Shown here in pieces: positions 46,201 through 57,470 of a stretch of 64,000 nucleotides of DNA. A program made the position numbers and the translations under genes. The notes beneath the pieces are model-generated. The model did no database searches, was not told the DNA's origin, and saw only the letters and a list, made by a program, of their open reading frames with translations. This stretch comes from Yamagishiella unicocca (Eukaryota > Chlorophyta > Chlorophyceae > Chlamydomonadales > Volvocaceae), in the NCBI GenBank assembly GCA_003116995.1, contig BDSL01000163.1:62001-126000 (forward strand), in the 5' to 3' direction. How positions within the stretch are numbered: position 1 is the first letter of the stretch; every line of letters starts with the position of its first letter.

Positions 46201-48775
46201 GGCTGACCCGCGCTGCCACCGGAGCCGCAACATGGGTCGAGTCCATGAGGACCAGGCACAACGTGAAACACGGACCACCGAAAGCTTTCGACCACCGTCT
46301 CTGTGGCCAAGGGCGAACCTGGATGCTGCGGTGGCAACAGGGTCTGCCAAAGGCCAGTCCATTGCCGCATCACACCGCCTCCTCACTAGAGGGGGAGCAG
46401 CACCTCAAAGGACAGACCTCACAAGCCTCACAGACCTCACATGCCCGCAGCCCGCCACAGCAACAACCCAACCCCTCCCAACGGAAAGCAGATCCACCCA
46501 GCCGCCTACCTCGGCATGGCCCATCAGAGTCACTTTGGCGCCCGTGTCCACGGGACCCTTGTACTCCTCGTACCTACATGCCGCAGCAACGGAGGAAACA
46601 TACAAGGAGTCGTGAATGGTGTGGCCGGTGCACGGCGCAGCTTAGTAATTAGGATCTGTAACGCTGGCCCGGGACATGACCAGCCACCTGCCTGCTGAGC
46701 TGCTGGGGTGGGGGGATGGGGGGGAGGTAAAAGATAATCCGCGAATCCACGGCCCCGGGGGTTGCAAGGAAAACCCGTGTACGAAGGAAAACCGTTTAGG
46801 ACAGGCGTTTCGACAGGCCCCTCCCCACCCACCCACGGCCCGGTGTGTGTGTGTGTGACGAGGCGAAAGCATGGTATAAGATTGGCCCAACGGGCTTGAT
46901 CACCAACGGCCGAGGTGCGTGAGAGATCAGAATCCGTGAATCCACGGGGCCTTATACTCGTGTTGGACAGTTTTGAACCTCGTTGGCTCCCTTTTTGAAA
47001 CCCGACATGCATACACACGGCCTGCTATGCTTGCGCTATCACTGCCGCTTTCGTTCGTGCGACGCGTCTCTCGCTCTGGCCGGCTTGGACCAGCGACGAA
47101 TGCACCCGGGCGCACAGGAGCCGCATCGCCAAGAAGGCGTGCCGGGCATGGCGGAAGTGGCATCGAGGCACTCCGTTGCACAGCCGACATAACGACATGT
47201 CGGGTATCCGTGTGACGTCATCCATGTGACATCATCCACGTGACGTCATCTATGTGACGTCATCCTGACACTGGTGCCACGACATGCCTCACCAGGACAT
47301 GCCAAGGCCTTAAACCGAACTGACAGCATGCAGCCTGCAATGACAGCTCCCTGCCCACCCCGCAACTTCCGACACCCGCACGCTGTAGGTGCGTCCGAGA
47401 CGGCGTGCTTTCGCAGGCGCAGCCAGTGGGGGCGGCACTTGGAGCGCGCATCCCGTCGGGACGGCGCGGCCCGCAGTTGCCCCGTCGGGACGGTGCAGCC
47501 CCACAGTTGCTGATGCAGAGGCGTTCAGCTAAGTTAAGGTCGGATGTACGTCCGCGGAATGTTGGTGTCCATGGTTTTCCGCGGGCGAGCACACGTCAGC
47601 GCACAGCGTGGCGTCCTAAGACGCACCCAAGACGCATGTACGCCACCTGCACATCGCCTTCCCATCGAGACAGAGGTATGTGCTTTGCGCATGTCGGCCC
47701 CGCAGGTATTTCCCCTGCACTACCTGCACTACCATGTCGCGTCATCATGTCGCGTCATGTGCCCTCCGCAACAGACGGTATACCGGGTCGGGAACAACGG
47801 TACGGGGGTATCGATTGTGCGGAGCACCAGCTCTGGGGCGGACGGCACTCTGATGATGTGATGAAATTCCAAATGGGGCGGAACGCACACACCACGGGTC
47901 CTCGGATGGGGCTGTGCGATGAACTCGTCAAACGATGTGTCCAGAGATGCGATGGGCTTAGGGGAAATCCGTGGACCGTTCCCTCTGGGCGACAAAGGAA
48001 CCCGACCCAAGTCAGTCATGGCGGTCATCAAACAGCGCACCTGGGCGCCACCACCATCACCCGGTGACCGCGCTCAGCCAGCGCCAGGGGCAGTGAGCCA
48101 AGCACGTCCGCCAAGCCACCTGTCTTGGACCAGGGGGCAACCTGTGGAAGCCAGTCGGGACGCAAATGATGTTGCGACATGTCCGTGCAGCACAGACGTC
48201 CAAGCGTCGTACGGGGCAGTTCGGCGTCTCTGCGCACTTCTCACCTCCGAAGTCACAAAGATGATGTTGCGCAACTCCGCCGCCCTCTTCAGGCCTGGTA
48301 CTTCGACGGTCACGGCGCCGCTGGTGCCGTGGACGTTAGCATCGTTCGTCGTCTCAATGCCCGGAATGTCGGCGGCAATAGAAGGCGCTGTCGCGATGGA
48401 CGCCTGCGCCTTAACAGTGCAACGCCCTACTCGGAGCGCCTGTCAAGGTATCGGGGAACAGGGTAGCGATAGTGCTCGAAACAGTCGTTGCTTCACTGTC
48501 GAAACAACCATCGGGACATTCTTTAGCCCAGAGCCGCAGCCGAATCACATGCGAGCAGTGCACATACCGCGCTCTGCACATAGCTTTCCATCGATAAGAA
48601 CCCTTCTTCGCGCGCGTGCTGACCAAACCCGATTGCGATTGCTCTGAGGGACGAACACCGCGCGCACAGCACAACGACATACTCCAATCACCTTGCATTG
48701 CTTGGATGGAAATGCTCCAGGTGTGCTGCCAGACCGCCGCTGCGGCGCGTTGACAGTTCGGCCGCTTAGCAGCAT
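40250..48775 (-). CDS. Starch synthase, GT5 family, SSI-like, plastid
   Basis: Adds glucose from ADP-glucose to growing alpha-1,4-glucan chains in the plastid. Exons 5' to 3': 48692-48775, 48568-48618, 48245-48439, 48041-48141, 46510-46573, 45514-45630, 44718-45002, 43915-44049, 43347-43495, 42792-42885, 42332-42460, 42004-42197, 41377-41491, 40745-40816, 40250-40348. All phases fit; 1,884 nt, 627 residues, usual length. Residues 1 to about 60 are rich in Ala, Ser, Arg and Gln, like an algal transit peptide. The N-terminal GT5 domain opens with NIIFVTSE and [18 protein letters not shown] (ADP-glucose-binding KTGGL at 116-120), then [15 protein letters not shown] and [20 protein letters not shown]. 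The C-terminal domain has [35 protein letters not shown] with the catalytic-site Glu, and the second KTGGL near 542. KTGGL, not KVGGL, argues against SSIII/SSIV; the DHASFPRPG stretch favours SSI over SSII or granule-bound forms. Exons 1-2 are less sure than the rest. Confidence 0.93.
40657..40760. repeat. Triplicated exon end plus splice donor
   Basis: A 36-bp unit (CCCGCCCCCTCACCTGCAGC followed by TTGCGATTAGCCCCG) occurs three times. The copy at 40739-40760 is the real 3' end and donor of exon 40745-40816; the two copies below it are downstream in the transcript and repeat the same CTGCAG/GTGAGG junction. Confidence 0.9.
41240..41316 (+). repeat. Family C core with amplified CCCATGTCNTTT word
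   Basis: TTTCCCATGTCGT-type words are repeated five times before GTGTAACCGGG, in the starch synthase intron downstream of exon 41377-41491. Confidence 0.9.
41541..41620 (+). repeat. Dispersed repeat family A
   Basis: GTTCGAGGGAAACCCGTGGA to GATGCATGCTGGAGAACTGG, in the starch synthase intron before exon 41377-41491. Confidence 0.95.
41874..41914 (+). repeat. Dispersed repeat family B
   Basis: TTGGTTTGTCGGCCGTGGAT then TCGCGGATCATCTTTTAACC, in a starch synthase intron. Confidence 0.9.
45863..46078. repeat. 21-bp minisatellite with CACGTG cores in a starch synthase intron
   Basis: Ten full units (ACGTGGGGCGAGTAATCCTG plus C) and a short tail lie in the intron between exons 46510-46573 and 45514-45630. 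Nine junctions carry CACGTGGGG, a G-box core. The copies are identical, which implies recent expansion or gene conversion. Confidence 0.95.
46726..46811. repeat. Families B and A side by side
   Basis: A reversed family B copy (AAAAGATAATCCGCGAATCC at 46728) is followed by a plus-oriented family A copy (AAGGAAAACCCGTGTACGAA), in the long starch synthase intron. Confidence 0.85.
47213..47262. promoter_or_regulatory. Four 14-bp spaced TGACGTCA-like sites in an intron
   Basis: TGACGTCA occurs at 47213, 47241 and 47255 and TGACATCA at 47227, each followed by TC(C/T)A(C/T)(G)-type spacer, so the period is 14 bp. TGACGTCA is the palindromic core bound by CREB/ATF and plant TGA-type bZIP factors. 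It is in the 1.5-kb intron between exons 48041-48141 and 46510-46573. Regulatory use is a guess. Confidence 0.4.
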
Positions 48776-49810
48776 TTTCGTTGCTGTTTGGGGATGCCGA
48801 GCCTAGCTGTGGTTTTCTGAGCTGTTGACCTTGTTACAAGTAAGAGGAGATTACGCTCGCAAGGCTATGGATCTGGTCGAGGACGCGTCTGGATGTTGCG
48901 TCGGCAGAAAGGATAAGCCAGGACTGGCAAACAGCGGGAATGTTACAACTGATACAGGCCACCTGTTTACAGTCCAGAGGAATACCGAGTTCACGTTGAA
49001 GCGCTCTCGAGAATGACCGGGAGATGGGGGCGCTCGGGTCACCGTTCAATACTGCCGTACGCGACCGCAGAAGGGCGTGATTGCATGTTTACTCGCGTCT
49101 GATGTAATAATTTGGGGTGTAGGCAAAGTTTGTCGCCTGCAGCACAGGATACGCAGATAGAGTAGGCGACTTGTCTGCAATTTGGGTTGCTTCCATCAAT
49201 CACCGGAACTGATCGCTGCCGGCTCTACTGGCGGACACTCGCTGCCAGCACATTTATGAAAACGTAGCTCTTATAATCGCTTGATTCCTTACCTGCAAAA
49301 GTGCCGATACTGGCGTCGTCGGCCTGGCAAAGCTTTTCCGAGCGGACCTTCGGACTGGCGTTAGGACCTGCGGAGTAATCCGGTGGGAACGTTTGCGTCT
49401 TTGGAGGGGAAGATACACCCCTGGGATGGGATGGAGGATTGGTGAGGACCCCAGTGGACGGACAGGCAAATAGGTGACCATGTTCCATACCAACCTTGTG
49501 AGGTTGTGGCCCCAACCAGGTCCGGTGGGTCTATTTCTGTCTGATACAGCACAGAACCTGGACTCTGGCGCACAAAAGGTCCTTTCTGGAGTAATGCCAC
49601 GTGCCCGCATCCTAGCCGTCTAGTGCTTTGACGTGTGTACATACCGTGTCACTGCCAAGCTTCTCCTTTACATCCCGCGTTGCCCTGACCGGGCTGGGAG
49701 GTGGTTGGGAAAACGACAATAGGCGTTACTCCTCACGTAGGTCTAAGCCGGCGTCAAAGGGGATGTCAGGATTTCTTCCTGCCGTGCCAATCGTATTGTT
49801 AAGCACGTAC

Positions 49811-50036
49811 CTGAACACGTGCAAACTGCCTAGAGCCGCCGCGTCCCTCGTAGGCTTTGGCCGGGGGGGTGGCGCCGCATTAGGCAGTTGCCCGCTGGCC
49901 ATGCTGCGCCCTTCCATGCTGGCAGCGTCGGCTTTGCCCGCAGCCGTGCACGGAACGTGGCTGTCGGCCTGCACTTCTGCTGTTGGTGCCGGGTCTGCAG
50001 GTGCTTGTCCCCAGCACAGAGTCCGCACCTCGCGGG
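49811..50036 (-). CDS. Exon-like segment, unknown protein
   Basis: Between acceptor GCTATGCAG and strong donor GTACGT lies a 226-nt open segment encoding an Ala/Pro-rich stretch that includes KADAASMEGRSMASGQLPNA. It is bias-poor and has no known domain. A second segment ending at donor GTAAGG (low end 49293) follows downstream, but the frame that fits best there is out of phase with this one. Confidence 0.3.
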
Positions 50037-52989
50037 CTGCATAGCGGTCCCTGCCGTCGGCACACATTTTGCCTTAATAACCTGTGGAGCCTTAAGCAAT
50101 AGCTTACACCCCACGCGCGTGCACGCGCATCTCGGACCCACATGCAACCCCTTGACACCACAGGAGAATGACTAGCCACGGCACCTCGAAAGTTGCATCA
50201 GCGTAAGGCATGTGCAAGATCTTGGCCATCCCAATCTTGGCCATCTTGGCCAGCCCAATCTCGAACAACGTACCTCAGATCACATGATGCCCATGGGCTC
50301 ATCCATGCGTCCCCACGTCCGGTCATGGGCTTGAAGACACCTATGTGCGCATTTACGGCATTGCAATGCAATCACTTGCTTCACAACTTTGGCGTCTCGT
50401 AATAGATTGATGTATACCACCTGGCCATATTCGGCGCACAGTTCGTACCAACCTCTGGAACGGTTAGGCAATGGCGGAGGCTTGTTGATTGAGGCATGTA
50501 ATCACCTGTGGCGAGGCCAGAACGGACATGCTCTTGGGCTGGGTCGATGGGAACCCTTAGGGCAGTCTTGGCTCGAAACGCGCTGCACAGCACATCCATG
50601 TCAGCCACTGGCTCAGCACTCGCCTGCATACCCAGTAAGATCACCAGTGCCATGTAAGATACCAGCGCCAATTATTTGGCGCCATTCGCTAGTCGCTAGT
50701 AAGTTACCTTGCGCGCCGGTGTGCGTTGCACAACAACTTGTTTGGCATCGCTGCCGCTACTAGCTTCTGCGCCGCAGTTTGATGCGTGTACATGTAGTTA
50801 ATAATTTGGTATCAATCCCTTCAGCCTGACAACGCAAACATACCTGCGACGGGGAGCCGTCCCGGCCCTGCTGCGGTTGTGCCGGGCGGTGCGGCGGGCA
50901 AAATCACACGCTGCGCAGCGTATTATTAGGAAGGAATCGTTATAACTCATAATAAACATACCAACTGGTTTTACGAAGTGGCCCTTGCCTGGGGCGGGCC
51001 CATACGCCCAGTCAAAGAAGCGTGGCTTCCGGAGCATTCGTCCGTCAAGGCCTCCTTGCTGGGGCTACAACTCTGCCGGCTGGTATTGTTGAAAGATTTA
51101 ACAAGTACCCTGGACGCCTTCTGACCCTTAATGCCCGGCGTGCGTGGTAACGCTCCCTCATGTGGGTATCGGCTTGCCATTCTGGGTATTATTAAGGGCC
51201 AGACGTTCTACTGGATTCGAGATGAACGTATATGTTAGCACGTAGGGGTGGCTTGGGTCGTCGCGTAGTAAAGCTTAACGAATTCCACACCGGAGTTCGG
51301 ATCCAAAAACGGACAGTCCTGGCAGTTAGGCGCATAAGCGCTGCAACGAGTAGTATTTATTATATTGTTTTCGCACGTATAAAGCATGTGAGCGTCCGCG
51401 CGTGCTGTCGTCGCGGCATAAACGAGGACGCCCGTCATCGGATCCCCAAGGAACACGGTACTTACCTGCACTTACCGTGCTGTACATGTATCCTAAAATT
51501 CACAACGATTGCGCATCCTGCCTGCCTTTTGGACCCCTTGCCTGAGTGTGGACCGTAGCCTGGCCTTGTAAGGTAGCTCGGCCAGAAATGGCCAGAACCT
51601 GCCAGAAGGACCCTGAAGGACTGTCAATCATCTGAACCGGACGGGACGCCGATGATACGAAATTGGTCGCCTAAGGGACGCCAGTCGCGGACATCCTGCA
51701 GAGTGCTAAGGCGGTGACGCTGCGTAACGCTTACAGTCACTTCGCCCTTCCACGACACAGCACGTAACTTGCTCATCAGGTCCCCGATGTGTGGCCACTA
51801 GCGTTCAAAAGGCATGCTCGAGATGGAGGGAATACTCTTTTCCGCCATTAGTCCAGCTGGGCCAGCTGCTGCCTGGGCCTTACAACTAAGCCGGTACCAG
51901 GCGCGCCGTATATGATGACCCTGTCGTACGGCCTTTCCGAAGTCGTTGCTGTTACTGCTACCCACTGCTGAGCGGGTTCTGGTGTCTCGCACACGCTGTG
52001 TCGATCACCCGTTGTGTCACGATAGCCCGGCTTCACCCAAGACTTAGGATACCGTTGGGTACCGGTAGTCGCTCGTCATATCAGCGCCACGAACCTAACA
52101 CAAACTTTCGGCAACTGTCTGCGAGGCATCTGCTATATGTTATGGACAGGAGATGGTCCCAATAAAAGATATCTCTCTCGCAACGACGCGCACTACCCCT
52201 CAAAACCGATTCCTCCGGCTGCTGTACCATTACAGCTTTCCTTCCCACAAATTGCCGCTAACCGCCCGGGCATGCGAGCGTTGGGCATTGACCTGCGAGC
52301 GAGGAGCCACGCGCCCTACCCCGCCGGGCGGCGCGAGCGGGAGCTCAGGCCGCGGCGACCTGCACCATCCGTGCCTCCCGACCAGGCGCGGCCCGGTGTG
52401 ACCCGCCGACCGTGCATGGCAGTCACCGCGCCTGGCATCGAACAACCAATGAGCAAGCACACAAAAAAGCCGCGGCTCCCGCTAGATCCGCAACGGCCCG
52501 AGCCCACTCTATAGTATACGCCGGCCACGTAGGACGCACGACGTCTACTGCAATTATGGACCCCACCGCAACGGGGCAGCGAGCAGGAAGCGCACCTGGC
52601 GTGTCTGTCAGTACCTATCCATGCAGCAATACCTTTTGCATCGCCACCAGCGGGCGCCAGCTGACGTCCCCACTCGCGGACGGCTCAGCTCCTGAAGGCG
52701 TGGAGCCCCAAACATGGAAGTTCGGGACCCATCGGTGCAGGCACGTACCAAATCGATCGCGACCCAATCTTCACCGACCCTGCTCTGGTGACCCACTTGC
52801 GCCCACCATCATGCATATTCAGCCTGCGCAGGGGGGCCCAGTTACCTCTCCACCAGTATCCTAGCATGCAGCAGAGTCTGACAGGGTCCGCCAAGGATAC
52901 CCATATCCTAGCATGCAGCAGCCCTTTATTTATGATGTACCTGACCTACCCATGCACCGAGTTGCTCGCTTTATTAGTTGTTGTTGTAC

Positions 52990-53165
52990 CCTGCACGGGC
53001 GTGATGGATAACTCCATCTCGGGCGCCTCGGCGAAGCTTAACCACAGGCTGCGAGGCGGAGATCGCGGATATGCAGTATCGTTGACGACGCCGAGATGCG
53101 GACACGCTAGGGCATGTGCGCTTGCTTGGGCCCCGGCCGCATCAGCTACGCCAGGAAAGGTGCTC
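52990..53165 (-). CDS. Exon-like segment resembling the end of an SMP lipid-transfer domain
   Basis: Acceptor TTTTGACCCAG and donor GTACAA bound a 176-nt segment in which one frame is open and includes PPRSLWLSFAEAPEMELSIT. A pattern of basic/aromatic residues followed by W(I/V/L)SF-x2-(A/P)-P-(E)-(V/M)-x-(F/L) is typical of a late strand of SMP domains (extended synaptotagmin, TEX2 and plant NTMC2 types). Upstream on the same strand, at about 53440-53650, a hydrophobic frame (GLLAALLVGAAWVLCCGGVV) could supply the membrane anchor expected in such proteins, but it lacks a clean acceptor and its joining is unproven. Confidence 0.35.
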
Positions 53166-53905
53166 CTGGGTCAAAACTCTGGCGGCATGACAGTGGGCAG
53201 CACTAAGCAACCGGTGCTAGGTGTGCCTGGGTCAACAGCCCCGACAGCATGATGCTCCCTGGCTTCCCACAGGCGTTAGGGCCACCGTGCTTGTGCTGCA
53301 TGCTGTCGACATGCTGCAGTTGTGTGCTGAAGGACGCAGGCGCTGCACGCTTACCAATCAACTGCCTTCTACGGGGGGCCACTCCAGCTCTGCTCAGCCA
53401 CAGGCCACCACGCCGCCCGCACCACCACCTGGACGTCAGGGGAGTTGAGATTGTGCAGAGGATTACCAACGCGAATGCGCAATGCAACGACCCCTCCGCA
53501 ACACAGCACCCAAGCAGCCCCTACTAACAGTGCGGCAAGCAACCCGACCGCACAGCCCACAGCTGCGTGGCCGAAAAAGACGGCCCGAACCATACAGCAG
53601 GCTAGCCCCAGTGCAAGTGATGCCCCCAACAAGCCAGGGAGACGCGACAGAAGCAAGCAAGCTCACCAGCAGCTGCCGCAATGCCAGGGCCACAGAAGAA
53701 AGCGGAGGGCTGGACTTTGGTGCTTTGCGCGCACGCGGATAATATGCAAAGGAACGTGCTTCTATGAATTGCGCGTAACATTACTCAAGAGGCACCACAA
53801 GAGCTTGCCGTGTGAAAGGGAGACTGCTTTGTTTAAAGCACACGGTTAGGGTCTCTGCTTCGCTACGGATAACGACAGGAAGAAACTTATTTCGCAACGA
53901 CTCAC

Positions 53906-54070
53906 CAGAGTTTGCACCACCTGCGGCTTTCATATCCATATACCGGTAGTCTGTTGTGGCGCCGTTGCGTTCCGACGGCAGGTTTGCGAGGAAGGCGAGC
54001 ATTGGATGCAGCCAACGTCCATTAGTTGTTAAAAGATAGGAGCAGGCAGCTGCTTCGGCCACCGTGGAGC
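53906..54070 (-). CDS. Exon-like segment, unknown protein
   Basis: The frame ending at a consensus donor (GTGAGT, low end 53906) encodes a stretch including NGRWLHPMLAFLANLPSERN and TTDYRYMDMKAAGGANSG. No family recognised. The acceptor is not clear. Confidence 0.3.
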
Positions 54071-54749
54071 GCTTACCTTTCCAGATGCCAAGATGCATTC
54101 GAGGCTGCCAAAGAACAGCAACACGCCCAGTTGCCAACGTTAAGGTTTACATTACATCTATGTCGAGGGTTTACATTAATCTATGTAGAGGGTTAAAACA
54201 CAATCCCTGTGTTTTAACGAGGTTCTGGAGCTGCCGGCCAAAATCCCTGCGACATACTCATGGCCAAACTGCGCACTTAAACCGTATAGCCATACACACG
54301 CTTTCGAAATTTTGCTCCAAATTAGTACTATGAAGGCACAGGTCGTTAAACCCTGACGCGTTAAGACGGGTAGTTTTCGGCCTCTGTTTCACCTTGTTCA
54401 TTGGCTGTGCGAATGATGACGTCCATGTGCCTGGGATCTGCGCCTTGGCAAAGTCCGGCCAATAAGGATACCATCTTCACGATATGCAGGCAAACTTGCT
54501 TGGGGAGAGGCTTTGCGACAAATATGCGACATGTAAATGCGTCACTAATTCCTGGGCTTTGGGCTTGAACACTCAGCGCATGGGCCTTGGAGCCGGGCTG
54601 GCGCCGCCTTGCCTTGGAAAACAAGAAGCCGCAGGTGGGGACTGCATGCGGGGCAGCAAGGAAACCTTGGAGTTGGGGGTGCTGCCGGGTGGGAGGGGCG
54701 TAGCGAGGGGATTAGACGGCAGGTCGAAACCCCTGTGCGGCATCGCATC

Positions 54750-54930
54750 CTGAAAACATCAGCTGGGAGGGGAGTTGCTTGGGTTGCACTGGGCAAGCGC
54801 CAGGTGGAAATAATGTGGGAGGGGAACCAGACCGCACAACCGGATGACGGTGGTTACCAACGCCATTTCCTCTTCACACATTCGGGGATAGAGACTCGTG
54901 AGGGCGCCGAGCAGTCCCGGGACGAACGGG
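54750..54930. repeat. Diverged duplicate, copy 1
   Basis: Shared words with copy 2 at 55300-55480 include a TTGGGTTG / TTGGACTTGGCAAGCGCC block, GTGGGAGGGGA, CCAGAC, GGATGACGG and CAACGCCATTTCCTCTT in the same order, with insertions. The copies are about 540 bp apart. The minus strand of both reads EEMAL(I/V), so it may be a duplicated exon. Confidence 0.65.
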
Positions 54931-55218
54931 CAGCCCCACTTCTGCTAGTTAGGTGCGAGGCAGGTGCACTTCGGGGCTGTGCCACTGCGTTAACATGTGC
55001 AAGGTTGCAGGGACGCTGGGGACGGTGAGAGCAACGACTGGATTGTGGACTCAAGAGCTACGAGGTTAGGCGGAGGATGGGCATGACACGCTAGCGACAT
55101 GGCTTACCGTACCGTACCAACCGGTTTCGACAGCTTTGGGGGGCGCACTTGAGTGTGGGCTATGTGGTCCGAGGCAGCACGTGGGACACCCTGCAGCTGT
55201 CGCGTGAGCCGGTCCTAC

Positions 55219-55310
55219 CTTACGTAGAGCCACCATGCAGGTGGCAGATCCAAGGGTAGCATCGAGGTCCGATACATTCAAGTGGATTATGACCAGGATC
55301 GTGAGTTGCA
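55219..55310 (-). CDS. Exon-like segment, possibly C2-domain-like
   Basis: Ends at donor AAG/GTAGGA and encodes LTILVIIHLNVSDLDATLGS followed by ATCMVALRK. The alternating hydrophobic start followed by Asp residues recalls the first strands of a C2 domain, which would fit an SMP-type membrane-contact protein, but it is too short to be sure. Confidence 0.25.
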
Positions 55311-55480
55311 AGGGTTGGACTTGGCAAGCGCCTCTTGGAAACAAGGTGGGAGGGGACCCAGACTTCACCGACAGGATGACGGCATTTATCAACGCCATTT
55401 CCTCTTGAGCATTGATCGGTGAGGACGCCAGGTAGTCCAGAGACAAACGGGCGGTCCGAGGACGAAGGGGCAGTCCCCTG
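55300..55480. repeat. Diverged duplicate, copy 2
   Basis: Partner of 54750-54930; see that entry for the shared words. This copy keeps the longer open frame on the minus strand (SPINAQEEMALINAVILS). Confidence 0.65.
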
Positions 55481-57470
55481 TCGGGAATGGTTTGGTGCGA
55501 AGTGTACGGTACAACACATACCCATACGTGCAGCCCGTCGGGTTTCATGTTTCCACGGTGCGTTGGCTTGGCCTCCGCGGGGCGGATTACGTCGTTGGCG
55601 TGGACACCACCAAGCAACCGCCAAGGACGGCTTGCGCCGCAGTCATGTCAGCGTAAGCGGCCACCGACTCTCAAAGCAGGCCCGAAAGCCCAAGGTGTCA
55701 GCAGGCCGGCGCAGGAGCCTCGCCGGTGGTCGTGGCGGTGGTGGCGGTAGGACCATGGCGTTGGGCCGTGGGCCGCGGCACCACGGGACAGACCTGGCGT
55801 CATCAGCTAGCAGCGGTTGTGACGACGACAAGCAAGGCGATTGCGATGGTGGTGCCGACCTTCATGTCCCCGGACCCTGTAGCAAACCACGTCTACGTCA
55901 TTTTTAACCGTGACGGCTACCTGGATGCACCGGGGGCTGGGGGAACACTTGGGATCCAGCAGCGATCGTGGGCCCTACGGGGGCTTTTCTTTTAGGAGAG
56001 CCCCCATATATAGCCACGGAAAGCCACGAGCGCGACGAAGGGCGGGAAGGGCGCGATCGTGGGCGTGTTAGGTGTGCGCTTTGGCATTGTCGACTGTGTT
56101 ACCGAGGAAGAATTGTTTGGTCTTGCTGGAGACGACCCGCTTCGGCATGTTACATGTCATGCACTGTTTGCGCAACGCTTCGCGAAAATATGTTCGAAAT
56201 GCTGCACCTGCTGCTATGGATCTGATTTTTCGGAAGGCGCACTGAGTTATTACTTGCTTGTTGACCTCCAGGTGCCGCCGCGTCGAGATCTTTATTGTGG
56301 TACCCAAGGGAGCCAAAACATTGCTGTCAACACTTTGGGACGCCAGTTCCCGGGACCGTGAGAGCGAGTGGAGAGAGTTTCAGAGTCAGAACGCCAGGAA
56401 ATACTAAGACGGATTGTTTGCGTATTCCTGTCACGTGTGACCGCCACCAACATCTATGAAGGCATTGCGCATTGGTTCTGAGGGTAACCTAACGGCAGTT
56501 GTTGTCGTATGCTCGCAAGAAAGTCCCAAACATACCGCCGCATGTGCTCTGACCATAGGTATATACATATAGTGGCCATGGATTGCTGTTACTTGTTTAT
56601 ACGTGATTGGATTAAGCTGAACGCGAAATCCTGCCTTGCCCATATGCCCAACTACAGGCACCCGGTTCAACAGTAAATCGTCGCTGTTTGGGACGGAGAC
56701 TCGGCGTGCATCTTATACTCATGGTGGACAGAGGTGAGGTTGCTTGGCGATAAGCCATCTTGCGCACTCGGATTCTGCAAGATGGTGCTAGCTCACCTTT
56801 AACCACACTCGACGGCAAGAGTACCCATAAGCCGTCCTATCTTCAATGGTGGATTGATGTCGCCTCGCACGTTAGCTGCTGTCGTCGTTAATGTGTTGCA
56901 AGGCAAACTGGCTTGTGGCATGCATGCGCTGCTAGCGACTCTAACGTTACAAGATTCATTTCACGCATTACTTACACAGGTACACACTACATGCGCTCTA
57001 CGCCATGGCTGCCGTGCACAACCTATGGCAGACAGTATGCGTGCACAACACTTCGCCATTCCATTGAGTGGTTCGAGCTGGTTCGAGTCTCGAGCTCCTG
57101 GATCGATCATACCGGTATCAGCATACGACCTAATGCGTTTGGCTCTCTGAGCCTCATATATGTCGCGGGAGGCTCAATCCGCAGCAGTCGAACGCCGGTA
57201 CAGCTGCTGAGGTGACCTCGCTCCGTCCTTTTGGCCTATCCTTGCCATGCTGATTCGTCCTCATATGTAGGCACACTACACTTCGTATTGGTCAGTGCAC
57301 GTCCAACTGTCACACTTGTAAGGAGTTGTGTGTAAAGGTGGTTGACGTGGTTGACAGCGTCTGCATGCCTGAAGCCCAGCCAACCTGGTCGTGTAAGACT
57401 CAAAAAATGCACTGAGTGTTCGTAACGTCCCTAACTCATTGCCTCTTCCGCCGCATTCCCCCTTCCTCCC

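Larger units (their letters stand above)
48776..57400. other. Lower-GC region, no complete gene resolved
   Basis: The first few hundred bases must hold the starch synthase promoter. Beyond that GC content and codon bias fall. A handful of minus-strand segments look like exons and are listed separately (49811-50036, 52990-53165, 53906-54070, 55219-55310). I could not join them into a gene model. From 55700 to 57400 I see nothing convincing; the last 150 bases are degenerate relatives of the satellite that follows. Confidence 0.45.

Noticed and set aside
51890..51990. P-loop-like word YGAPGTG on the minus strand
   Set aside because: The Lys-Ser/Thr that must follow the Gly is absent and no Walker B or neighbouring ATPase motif is visible.
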